From the NCBI GenBank assembly GCA_004794655.1, contig SMMW01000618.1, positions 2,232,001-2,296,000 on the forward strand: 64,000 bases of DNA. Reading direction: 5' to 3'. This stretch comes from Marisa cornuarietis (Eukaryota > Mollusca > Gastropoda > Architaenioglossa > Ampullariidae). The first letter of the stretch is position 1, and each line of letters starts with the position of its first letter. Positions 52,901-56,738 of this stretch are shown piece after piece. A model generated the notes under the pieces. That model was not told where the DNA came from. It was given only the letters and a program-made list of their open reading frames with translations, and ran no database searches. The translations under genes and the position numbers were made by a program.

Positions 52901-55900
52901 TGATGATGTGATCATCACAATTATTTTTGTGTATCATTTGACTTGCATCATTTGTCCTTGTGTTATACTTTACATAAAATGAAAGTCTGGGTTTTAAGAT
53001 GTGATCATCGCAGACCTTTCTTGGCAGGCATGTGGACTGTTTTGTAGATCTGTACACAGCAACATATTTTTGGCAAAGGGTATGTTATGCTGTACAAAGT
53101 ACCATCTAAGAATACATAGTCTTTTTTTAGGCCTAGCTGCTAACTAAAATTTGAAGCTAAATCAAAGGTAGCTATGGATTTGAAGCATAGCAAACTCTAG
53201 ATCTTGGAGCCTGGCAGATAAACCACAGACATTCATCTTTATGGTTCATAACTATGGATGCAGGTCAGATAGGGAGAGTTCAGAAAAGCTAGCTAGGTTG
53301 ACCTGCATTATGGATATATATTTAGAATGATGGCATATTTTTTGTGGCCTCAGAGTGGTTCTTCAGCACAGCGGCATAAAGATGATGGTAATGAGACCCA
53401 GACAGAGGTGAACTTGATGCTGTCAAATGGTCGAAGCCTCAGCGACATTCTGCTGGACATGGGGATGGTGGTGCCAAAAACTGACATCGAGGACTTGTAC
53501 CAGCGCACAGCTGATATCTCCCATATTCTCAAAGTACTTACTTGGCTTTTAGTTGAAACTTATGTATTGCAAGACTTAAAAGTCAGGATGGTGAACCCCC
53601 AACCCTCTTTCCCCATAAAATGGCAAATTGTCTGAGAATGTGACAGTCCATATCATTCACAAAAGCTTTGGTTGCAAGAAATCAGATCTGCCTAACAGTG
53701 AAGTTTGTATTTCTTTGCCATCATCTTCATTGCTGCACAATCTTAGTCTTTTTTTTTTTTTGTCATAATCCAGAATTCCAATCCCTACTCCTTTGTCAAT
53801 CTTGGGGAGGTGGAGGACACGGTGCAGGTTCTTGTGACACATCTGGACCTACCAGATCTTGTAAGGATGCTTTAGCCTGTTCACTGTTTTGTATTTTCTT
53901 TAACTGACCATTAAGGTAGGCAAAGACTACTAAAATTGTACTAACCCTCTTTCTTAAATTAAAAATTTTGTTGCATGTTATTTTCAGAATTTTTCTTTTA
54001 CATCATTATTGGAATCTTTGATAATGTTTATGAAAAAAAAATCTGAAAGAAGTGCAAACTTATGCTGTCATCTGTATGTCCACATTCGTCAAAGGTCTAC
54101 GTGCAACGATTTTCACCTGAGCTTGATGCCCCATTGTCAAAAGATGCATCAAATCATCAGACTGCTGTTCAGAAGAGTCTGCAGGACTTCATCACTTTGA
54201 TGGACAATCTGAACAATTTGCCACCCCAGACACCTGCATTTGATGAGCTGCCGGTCCCTGGAGAGATGTGCTGTGCAAAGTATTCTCTAGATGGCCGATG
54301 GTATCGTGGGCTGGTAGTGAAGTCTTACCCTGCTTCAAACACTGTGCTCGTCTTCTATGTAGATTATGGAAACTCAGAGATCGTCAGCTTGAAGGGGTAT
54401 GTCAGGAAAAGATCTAACCTTCCCATTTCCATTCTTGAGATACATATCTACAAACATTACCAGGCACAGAATGTCAACAACACAGGTCAGGGTAGTTGTT
54501 AGATTTATGTTGCGAAGGCCTCAGCCAGTGGGAGAGCTGGAAACATTAGCCTGCTCATGATTTTGACCTCTTTCTGTTCATGTTGTTTGTAGTCATATAT
54601 CTTGAGAATGAAAGGAGTATTCACATAGATTTGGAGAATAGTAACTTTCATTTTTACCCAGTCATTAGAGAAAAATCTTGCTCCACACTGGTGCCTTATG
54701 GATCTGTCAGACCAGAATGCTATGTAGGTGGCTAACAGTGAAGCAAGCAATGGATATGGTCGAAGTAGTTGATATATAATTGTACCTCAGCTTGTTATAT
54801 GCAGGTGACTTGTGAAGTTAGAAGAGAGACAGGCCAGTAGGCATCTTTAAAGACTGCTAGTATGCGAAGGTGCAGGTGTCTTCCTCTTTAAAAAGAGAAT
54901 GATAGCTAGTGGGAATGGGGGTTGGTTGCTCATGTTGGGGGAGAGCAGGTAAGATTTCTTGGAACCAGAAAGCAGTAACACAAGAATTAATTTTATTATG
55001 AAGATCAACATACTGAATTGGTGACAACCTTATGGATTACCAGAAAGATAGTGCTAGTGTTTCATTTATGCAGCAGATTTGAAAGCATAAAGTCTCATGA
55101 GCATTTTGTACATCTGCAGGCTTCGTGTTCTGCCACAGCGATTCCAAGACACAGAGGCCCAGGCTGTGAGGGTGTATTTGAACGTTCGTCTCCCACAGGG
55201 CAACGGGCACTGGACACTAGACTTGTACAGAGCTATGGCAGAAGCTATTTATATCAAGTGCCACTGGGTCAAAATCAAGGTAGGGCTAGCACCCCTCCTC
55301 CTACACATCTAAATCCTGACAAGGCCAGATTCAGTGGTAAAGCATTGTTGCTGACTGCAATTAGGGCTTCAGTGAAATCAAAATAAATTATGGTTCAAGG
55401 TTTCTTGCTTACCTGCAAAGTAGATGTGGTTTTTGTCTTAAGTATGTTGCAGTAAATATTGAGAGTTGTCAGATTTGTAAATAGTACGTGGATACAATCA
55501 TGTGAGTGTTATGTTAGCTGTAACTAACAGAACAGGCCATAGTTACCAATTTGGGTAAAATGCATGAGATGTTGAAGGCAGCTGCATTCTGTGATAAAGT
55601 ATGATGGTTCAGTATTGAAGCTAGAGGTTTTAGCTGTGCTGCTTTTGTTGCTGAACCAGAACACAGACCCACTGACGGTGGAGCTTTACACAGACAATCC
55701 AGATGAGTGCACTACCTCGCTGTCCTACGAGTCACTGATCGAAGAAGGGCTTCTTGTTGCATCACCTTTGTAAGCAGCATTTTTTGTGTTTTGATCTTGC
55801 CTGTAGCTTCTCTTAATTCTGCTTAAGGTGACATAAGCAATTCAGGATTATCTGATGAAACAGGAAGTTCCCTTAAACTTATCATGGAAGCCTGTTTGAC

Positions 55901-56126
55901 AACATAGTCTTGCAGACACAACCTTGAGTCATGTGAAATTTATTTTAAGCAGCTGACATGTAAGTGATTACAGTCCCTTATCTGTAAGGGTTACAAGTAG
56001 TAGTGGTTCAGCAGAAGGTGCTTGGTGGTGTAAGAGGTACTCTGACCTATTCTTTTTTTCTTTGGTAGGTATGTCTTGGAAGAGCAAGATGGTGACACAA
56101 ATGATGATGGTGTGATCATAATGTGA
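4287..56126 (+). CDS. RNF17: RNF17/TDRD4 (Qin/Kumo) orthologue: RING, two B-boxes, coiled coil and five Tudor domains; spliced gene of about 40 exons
   Basis: Exons: 4287-4341, 4847-4966, 14299-14387, 15432-15499, 16915-17068, 17640-17720, 17873-17973, 21493-21559, 21913-21961, 22625-22760, 22904-22978, 23965-24107, 33415-33495, 33614-33775, 35075-35228, 36605-36689, 36877-36948, 37588-37744, 39789-39892, 40096-40201, 40300-40389, 40739-40914, 41577-41639, 42335-42398, 42875-42992, 43310-43382, 43769-44133, 44377-44524, 45044-45262, 48263-48408, 51187-51449, 51725-51891, 52344-52466, 52730-52816, 53354-53533, 53774-53860, 54095-54396, 55120-55279, 55660-55769, 56069-56126. All junctions are GT/AG and in phase; the sum is 5,058 nt (1,685 residues), close to the roughly 1,620-1,640 of mammalian RNF17. 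The start was chosen because an in-frame TGA lies five codons upstream and the RING begins at once. Family knowledge: RNF17/Qin acts in germ-cell cytoplasmic granules and controls ping-pong piRNA amplification, with Tudor domains binding dimethylarginine on PIWI proteins. The exon 2 donor is uncertain. Many introns carry transposons. Confidence 0.93.
5070..5232. mobile_element. Palindromic TTAA-flanked hairpin element (piggyBac-like MITE)
   Basis: TTAA on both sides (5070-5073, 5229-5232) encloses two near-perfect inverted arms of about 65 bp (5074-5139 and 5164-5228) with a loop of about 25 bp. The ends read CCCTCTTGGTTCAAG. The right arm and loop match the right part of the TTAA element at 17102-17341, so this looks like a snap-back derivative in which the left half was replaced by a copy of the right end. 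TTAA duplication is the hallmark of piggyBac-type insertion. It lies in RNF17 intron 2 and has no coding content. Confidence 0.85.
5273..5725. mobile_element. Foldback MITE, copy B
   Basis: The left end reads GGTCATTTCGTCACAAGACC with further CCATTTCGTC units. The interior contains GTCTCTGCACATAATAATAA, the AAGAGAAAAATCACGCGTAT motif and the CATGGTGGCTACAATTATTC segment found in copies A (reverse) and C (same direction). The right end is shorter: GTGGGACGAAATGGTCTTGT, then CTATGACC. A further broken end-fragment (5731-5792, GCGGTCATTTTGTCACAAGA) lies directly beside it. It is in RNF17 intron 2. Confidence 0.75.
6191..6786. mobile_element. Foldback MITE, copy C
   Basis: Same family and direction as copy B. 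It begins GGGGGTCGGTCACTTCATGA and ends with repeated GACGAAATGG-type units (TTGGCGTGGGACGAAATAGT) and CTATGACCC at about 6786. Part of the left end (about 6215-6340) is replaced by unrelated AT-rich sequence. The interior AATAATAATAAGC and CATTTTTTTCAGTCACATGG regions align with copies A and B. Confidence 0.72.
6787..10985. other. RNF17 intron 2, mostly unassigned
   Basis: AT-rich intronic sequence. Around 7180-8160 a few frames look weakly protein-like (for example an acidic stretch, SGSDSNFDEDLEII, near 8110) but they are broken by many stops, and I recognise no family. A short TA microsatellite lies near 9318-9336. No RNA gene or intact exon was found. If exon 2 really ends at 4962, a short missing exon would have to be in this intron. 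Confidence 0.4.
10990..14062 (+). mobile_element. RTE-type non-LTR retrotransposon, full length but decayed
   Basis: Read left to right across shifting frames: a GC-rich 5' region (11010-11150); an apurinic endonuclease domain (about 11240-11920, with QWYAPTN, GNMNAKVGDDN and DHHLLVAILKIKLR-like blocks); a linker; then reverse transcriptase (about 12505-13400) with FRQGRSCTD, GVRQGC and the catalytic YVDD at about 13276-13287. The C-terminal domain is open from 13394 to 14008 (FTYLGSIIIKGGGADED, then LLYGSETW, then KRKWDWIGHTLRK). It ends in an AAG-rich tail (14043-14058). This endonuclease-RT type is the one often labelled 'craniofacial development protein 2-like', derived from RTE/BovB LINEs. 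Several frameshifts and stops mean it cannot encode an intact polyprotein. It lies in RNF17 intron 2, sense orientation. Confidence 0.85.
14299..15499 (+). CDS. RNF17: RNF17 exons 3-4: B-box 1 zinc finger
   Basis: Exon 3 (14299-14387) and exon 4 (15432-15499) join in phase. Together they give a B-box type 1: C62-x2-C65-x8-C74-x2-C77-x4-C82-x2-C85-x4-H90-x8-H99 (CGECKVQPASCECRQC, then MCKQCFDR, then VHKLSFSLQRH). All eight ligands are at consensus spacing. The exon 3 donor is GTTGGT, which recurs at several exons of this gene. The intron between them carries a SINE-like stretch (14530-14935). Confidence 0.88.
14530..14940 (+). repeat. Possible tRNA-derived SINE or composite repeat
   Basis: The segment TGACTCAGTGGTACAACAGC (about 14560-14579) followed by GGTGGGTTACGGAGTCAGAT resembles spaced A- and B-box promoter elements of a tRNA-like head, and a GC-rich body continues to about 14935. 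I found no second copy in the window and no target-site duplication, so this is a weak call. Confidence 0.35.
15500..16914. other. RNF17 intron 4 with an unexplained antisense open frame
   Basis: The minus strand is open without a stop from 16899 to 16474 (142 codons; first ATG in frame about six codons in). The conceptual product is Lys/Ile/Phe-rich and helix-like (for example LLPFNSVIQNVLLKIKSS and DEAISFIQMIYEAERDE). I recognise no family, and there is no obvious start context or poly(A) signal. It may be chance in AT-rich DNA or a relic of a captured gene. The remainder (C-run near 15872, A-run near 15884) is featureless. Confidence 0.3.
16915..17068 (+). CDS. RNF17: RNF17 exon 5: B-box 2 zinc finger
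   Basis: A single 154-nt exon encodes a textbook B-box type 2: C121-x2-H124-x8-C133-x2-D136-x4-C141-x2-C144-x5-H150-x2-H153 (CSVHEHCQIEYFCKEDNKAI, then CSRC, then GDHQGHAVQ). Asp in the fourth ligand position is normal for this class. RING, B-box 1 and B-box 2 in this order form the TRIM-type module known in Drosophila Qin. Confidence 0.92.
17102..17341. mobile_element. TTAA-flanked MITE (piggyBac-like)
   Basis: A 240-bp element with TTAA at both ends (17102-17105, 17338-17341) and inverted ends TTAACYCTCTTGGTT. The right 110 bp (from GCAATAATAAAAAAACAAAC) match the arm and loop of the hairpin element at 5070-5232. No coding capacity. It starts 34 bp after the exon 5 donor. Confidence 0.8.
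17640..24107 (+). CDS. RNF17: RNF17 exons 6-12: coiled-coil region
   Basis: Seven exons (17640-17720, 17873-17973, 21493-21559, 21913-21961, 22625-22760, 22904-22978, 23965-24107) encode about 215 residues after B-box 2. They are rich in Glu, Lys, Leu and Gln with heptad-like spacing (TKELEEQLRIHFQELHSLIQ, then EQQLLDEIKTA, then DLVLERLEHAK). This matches the coiled coil that follows the B-boxes in RBCC proteins and probably serves self-association. The last exon is an acidic, Ser-rich linker (VSDIDSLSFTESESLADSAS) expected to be disordered. Phases agree at every junction. Confidence 0.88.
18062..18303 (+). repeat. Interspersed repeat family X, copy 1
   Basis: About 240 bp, alignable over its length with 34102-34345 in the same direction. 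Shared blocks include AGATGACCCA at the start, CCCAGGTGCA in the middle, AAAGAGAGTTCA-type sequence, and TTTGGTTCATG near the end. No coding content, and I could not define termini or a duplication. A TA microsatellite follows at about 18330-18352. Confidence 0.6.
18304..20170. other. RNF17 intron 7, unassigned part
   Basis: Intronic sequence with a TA microsatellite (18330-18352) and a TG microsatellite (19082-19099). Short open frames (for example 18311-18574) show no recognisable domain. Around 20175-20235 the sequence CTTAGCTGCTGGCATGAAAC and a CAAC-repeat tail resemble the 3' end of the SINE found complete at 37812. Confidence 0.4.
20270..20910 (+). mobile_element. Fragment of a DIRS-type tyrosine recombinase (dead)
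   Basis: Frames from about 20660 to 20905 read AYEQLSPSASRQFKI, then VRVVTATLDFHWNIALANI, then FRWRYDSTFYLF, then LAGPIF. This is the pattern of the C-terminal catalytic half of DIRS/Ngaro-type tyrosine recombinases (VRAVATSLA, then WRxxSTFxxFYLRD, then LGPxV). Upstream, 20274-20640 shows weaker similarity with stops. Only a fragment remains, and no terminal repeat was found here. It is separate from the DIRS element at 24347-33010, whose recombinase lacks exactly this half. Confidence 0.65.
24640..25955. other. Unidentified block inside the DIRS gag region
   Basis: The gag finger near 24640 is followed by about 1.3 kb that does not read as gag, and gag-like sequence (CDVCGGWSEDRWMQVV) resumes near 25970. 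The block starts GC-rich (GCGGCCTTGCGGGATTCCCG) and contains open frames at 25026-25214 and 25662-26066 with no family I recognise. It may be another insertion or diverged element sequence. Confidence 0.35.
27879..28070 (-). mobile_element. tRNA-derived SINE inserted in the DIRS element
   Basis: About 190 bp, minus orientation, bounded by imperfect 14-bp duplications CTACTGCCATTGGG (27865-27878) and CTACTGACACTGGG (28071-28084). On the minus strand it has an A-box-like GGTTAGCACC segment and a B-box-like GGGTTCAGCTC. It is the same family as the copies at 37812 and 57537. It splits the DIRS reverse transcriptase/RNase H frame after Leu-Leu-Pro-Leu-Gly. Confidence 0.82.
28441..31647 (-). mobile_element. 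Full-length RTE-type LINE nested in the DIRS RNase H
   Basis: 3,207 bp on the minus strand, flanked by 15-bp duplications GAACAGTAATGGTAC (28426-28440) and GAACAGTAGTGGTGC (31648-31662), two mismatches. The 5' leader (31647-31422) is GC-rich. The endonuclease is open from 31421 to 30075 (448 codons) with GFWNVRTM, SESRWTG, QCYAPTN, GDMNAKVGNDN, NQIDHLMI and GSDHHLVVANIKMKLR. Reverse transcriptase follows in three offset frames: KSLKNRKAPGQDNLNAE near 29870; FRRGRGCTDQIF near 29550; GVRQGC and the catalytic LDFADDLALLS (F-A-D-D) near 29170. The C-terminal domain (29150-28445) includes FTYLGSVVKQDGGADRD and RWRWIGHVIR. The 3' tail is a short GTAA repeat. At least three frameshifts or stops interrupt it, so it is probably inactive but fairly young. 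Confidence 0.93.
31860..31924 (+). mobile_element. 3' tail fragment of a CR1/L2-like LINE
   Basis: The GCGCATTGAGC motif, then ATGTAGAAACTGGCGCATTA and an ATC-type tail, match the 3' end of the LINE fragment at 2925-3400. About 60 bp, inside the DIRS element between its RNase H and recombinase parts. Confidence 0.55.
33415..33775 (+). CDS. RNF17: RNF17 exons 13-14: linker and start of the first extended Tudor
   Basis: Exon 13 (33415-33495) continues the acidic linker across the DIRS-bearing intron in the correct phase (G + AG gives Glu). Exon 14 (33614-33775) encodes VQVTHIRTPGQFFVHQMSKV and an alpha-helical stretch. This is the N-terminal staphylococcal-nuclease-like half that precedes the Tudor core in extended Tudor domains. 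Confidence 0.9.
34102..34345 (+). repeat. Interspersed repeat family X, copy 2
   Basis: Second copy of the repeat at 18062-18303, same orientation, in RNF17 intron 14. No coding content or tRNA-like promoter boxes are evident. Confidence 0.6.
34743..34919 (-). mobile_element. Short retroposon with a (GATT)n tail and a 14-bp target-site duplication
   Basis: 177 bp bounded by exact copies of GGCAATGTGGGACA (34729-34742, 34920-34933). On the minus strand it ends in a GATT-repeat tail, so it was inserted in antisense. The body contains ATTTGCATATAAGGCCTCAA on the plus strand, resembling the 3' part of a LINE or a LINE-mobilised SINE. It lies about 155 bp before the exon carrying Tudor 1. Confidence 0.85.
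35075..37744 (+). CDS. RNF17: RNF17 exons 15-18: Tudor domain 1
   Basis: Exon 15 (35075-35228) encodes the core of Tudor 1 at about residues 461-511: VLAQFSEDKKWYRAVV and FYIDYGNCEV, with the aromatic residues and the Asp-Tyr-Gly-Asn motif used for dimethylarginine binding. Exons 16-18 (36605-36689, 36877-36948, 37588-37744) complete the extended fold, including a VDLSCPE and VRDSLVFLE segment. The start of exon 17 could be 36877 or 36880 (tandem CAG acceptor), changing one Gln. Confidence 0.92.
35229..36604. other. RNF17 intron 15, unassigned
   Basis: AT-rich with an A-rich stretch near 35318. A patch with more CpG lies at about 36355-36480 (TACGCGGCCAAGCATTGTCC, then CGCGACGTCACGATTCGA), and a TA microsatellite follows at about 36492-36510. 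No element ends or coding family were recognised. The GC-richer patch inside AT-rich DNA may be part of an unknown transposon. Confidence 0.35.
37812..37980 (+). mobile_element. tRNA-derived SINE, plus copy
   Basis: Begins GAAGAGGGCAGTCC, then GGTGCTGCAGTGGTTAGCAC (A-box-like) and GTCCTGGGTTCAGCTCTTGT (B-box-like), ending TTGCTGGCTCGGCATAAAAC. The direct repeat CCACCCCCAA flanks it (37802-37811, 37981-37990). Related copies are at 27879-28070 and 57537-57716, both minus. It is in RNF17 intron 18. Confidence 0.82.
37991..39788. other. RNF17 intron 18, unassigned
   Basis: No recognisable gene or repeat. Two short open frames (38582-38815 and 38875-39138) have no known motif, initiation context or partner. 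I regard them as chance frames in AT-rich DNA. Confidence 0.4.
39789..42992 (+). CDS. RNF17: RNF17 exons 19-25: Tudor domain 2
   Basis: Seven exons joined in phase. Exon 22 (40739-40914) carries the Tudor 2 core at about residues 717-775: CAAQYGQDKLWYRARI and VQYVDYGNTEI, with an intact Asp-Tyr-Gly-Asn. The flanking exons supply the extended-Tudor shell (LLDVIVTCVNAPHSIYAQ before it; GVLYAVDVDSGRLLCINSEL after it). The exon 21 acceptor was set at 40300, not the nearer CAG at 40293, because only 40300 keeps phase with exon 20. Confidence 0.91.
43310..45262 (+). CDS. RNF17: RNF17 exons 26-29: Pro/Ser-rich linker and Tudor domain 3
   Basis: Exon 27 (43769-44133, 365 nt) encodes a Ser/Pro/Gln-rich linker (HPSPGQRLSPSPNVYSPVV), then an extended-Tudor strand (VAVRIAEYQSPGHFYIQL). 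Exon 28 (44377-44524) gives CAARYSKDQSWYRGRV and exon 29 (45044-45262) VFLVDYGFTDIL. Tudor 3 therefore reads Asp-Tyr-Gly-Phe instead of Asp-Tyr-Gly-Asn: the Asn that contacts methylarginine in family members is missing. The linker is probably disordered. A 42-bp duplication of the exon 27 donor follows at 44134-44182. Confidence 0.9.
44103..44192 (+). repeat. Short tandem duplication over the exon 27 splice donor
   Basis: AGCTGCAGGAC (44103) and AGCTGCAGGCT (44144) start two 41-42-bp units that both end GACAGGTAAGAT. The first is the exon 27 donor (exon ends 44133) and the second is an equally good donor (exon would end 44175). A third partial unit starts near 44185. Use of the second donor would add 42 nt but meets an in-frame TAA at once. 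Confidence 0.7.
45529..46325. mobile_element. pogo/Tigger-like MITE, copy 1
   Basis: 797 bp flanked by TA, with inverted ends CAGTCGGACCTCGCTAAGTC and (reverse) CAGTCGGACCTCGCTAACTC. Further inside, both ends repeat TCCCTAAGTCGAA-type units. TA duplication and CAG...CTG ends are typical of the Tc1/mariner-pogo group. Inner open frames are short and show no transposase motif, so it is non-autonomous. It lies in RNF17 intron 29. Confidence 0.88.
46529..47326. mobile_element. pogo/Tigger-like MITE, copy 2
   Basis: 798 bp, the same element and orientation as copy 1, nearly identical by eye, again between TA dinucleotides. Only about 200 bp separate the two copies. The interior (TTGACCATCCTTTCAGGCGG and TCTTATCGGGACGAGCACTG) is shared with copy 1. 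Confidence 0.88.
47327..48262. other. Remainder of RNF17 intron 29
   Basis: No gene seen. A TGTATG-rich, low-complexity stretch lies at about 48079-48150, and a GATTT repeat at 48211-48228 resembles a retroposon tail. Confidence 0.4.
48263..48408 (+). CDS. RNF17: RNF17 exon 30
   Basis: Encodes GEAVPELGLPVDIVIEEIVP and a short helix (FKKYVSLIELLLGQGLAL), the second SN-like portion of extended Tudor 3. The donor is taken after 48408 (AAA GG|GTCAGT), which keeps phase with exon 31 across the 2.8-kb intron containing a dead LINE. Confidence 0.88.
48745..50420 (+). mobile_element. Degenerate RTE-type LINE
   Basis: A 5' region (ACCTTGCCTTGGTTAAGGAG at about 48761-48780) is followed by a heavily mutated endonuclease: GDFTTRVSSKNEG-like sequence near 49420, NIHKVT and TSPDGRTD near 49570-49620, GSDQ near 49695. 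The start of an RT linker near 50045-50240 includes a GKAPGMMG-like block at about 50219. Stops are frequent. It is older than the copies at 10990 and 28441 and truncated before the RT core. It lies in RNF17 intron 30. Confidence 0.72.
50490..50950. repeat. Two small tandem duplications
   Basis: ATGCAGGTTTTTATATACCA (from 50502) and ATGCAGGTTTTTATATACTA (from 50563) start two roughly 60-bp direct repeats. ATTCCTGACAGTGTGGGT (about 50821 and 50886) starts another pair of about 65 bp ending in ATGGGTATYAAACCAG. No element identity is known. Confidence 0.65.
51187..52816 (+). CDS. RNF17: RNF17 exons 31-34: Tudor domain 4
   Basis: Exon 31 (51187-51449) is a linker ending in an extended-Tudor strand (VVVPVYVDYSGVIFAHDV). 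Exon 32 (51725-51891) gives CLAHYSADDVWYRARVLEVD and exon 33 (52344-52466) VKYIDFGNIARVS. Tudor 4 thus has Asp-Phe-Gly-Asn, a conservative change that keeps the Asp and Asn. Exon 34 (52730-52816) adds VLEYMHAEIVNYKCTVEV. All phases agree. A 60-bp unit repeated about 2.5 times (51903-52068) lies just after the exon 32 donor. Confidence 0.91.
51903..52068 (+). repeat. Tandem repeat, about 60-bp unit
   Basis: Three units each beginning TTTTTACCT and containing CTGTTCAGATGAT (51903, 51966, 52036). The third is truncated. They lie in RNF17 intron 32, immediately downstream of the donor. Confidence 0.75.
52817..53353. other. RNF17 intron 34, nothing recognised
   Basis: Intronic sequence without a convincing repeat, RNA or coding signal. 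Confidence 0.5.
53354..56126 (+). CDS. RNF17: RNF17 exons 35-40: Tudor domain 5 and C-terminus
   Basis: Exon 35 (53354-53533) includes GRSLSDILLDMGMVVP, and exon 36 (53774-53860) VQVLVTHLDLPDL. Exon 37 (54095-54396) holds the Tudor 5 core: CCAKYSLDGRWYRGLVV and VFYVDYGNSEIVSL, with intact Asp-Tyr-Gly-Asn. Exon 38 (55120-55279) continues LRVLPQRFQDTEAQAVRVYL, the usual strand after the core. Exons 39-40 finish with an acidic tail (LEEQDGDTNDDGVIIM) and a TGA at 56124-56126. Confidence 0.93.
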
Positions 56127-56527
56127 AGACAGCTAATAATGAAAAAGAAAATGACAAATCCTTAGTTTTTCTCTTTCAGCAGAGAACTGATCATGTTAAC
56201 TGAATTTGTTTTCATGAAGTGAATGTTTGAAAATTGTGACATTTTATGTTAGCAGTTCTTTTCATGTTTATTTTGGCATGGAATCTATGCTTGAAGAATT
56301 GGGCATCATCTAAAAAGAAGCAAAGAGCATGAGAGTAGATAATGGCAAGTGAGCCTAGCATTTAGTTTCACTTCTCTGCATGAGAACTCTGAAATAATGT
56401 TACGAAGGTCATGAGGAAAGTATTACCTGTAACATGTCTACCTGCAAGAATTTTTGCAAATCTTATAAAATGTTTCAATCGAATGTTACAAAGAAATTGT
56501 TTTGGTTTACAACTTTTGCAAGTACAG

Positions 56528-56533
56528 AATAAA
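56528..56533 (+). terminator. Likely RNF17 poly(A) signal
   Basis: The first clear AATAAA after the stop codon, 402 bp downstream. It implies a 3' UTR of roughly 420 bp. Confidence 0.6.
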
Positions 56534-56595
56534 TTAACTTTGATCTTTCATAGAATGTATAGCAATAACTCAGCAGTTTTTTTTTTTGGTGCAAG

Positions 56596-56601
56596 TTTAT
56601 T
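56596..56601 (-). terminator. Likely CCT2 poly(A) signal
   Basis: AATAAA on the minus strand, about 138 bp past the CCT2 stop. It faces the RNF17 signal, so the two transcripts end within about 100 bp of each other and may overlap. Confidence 0.55.
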
Positions 56602-56738
56602 TGAAATTCAGGGTGAAAACTAAAAAAAACTTTATCTTGCCGATCATAGACCAAAAAGTCTGTGAAGAGTTTCAAAACTGTCTTTTGATACATCCGTTGC
56701 AATGGCCACATTTGAATCGGTAATTATGATGCAGTTCA

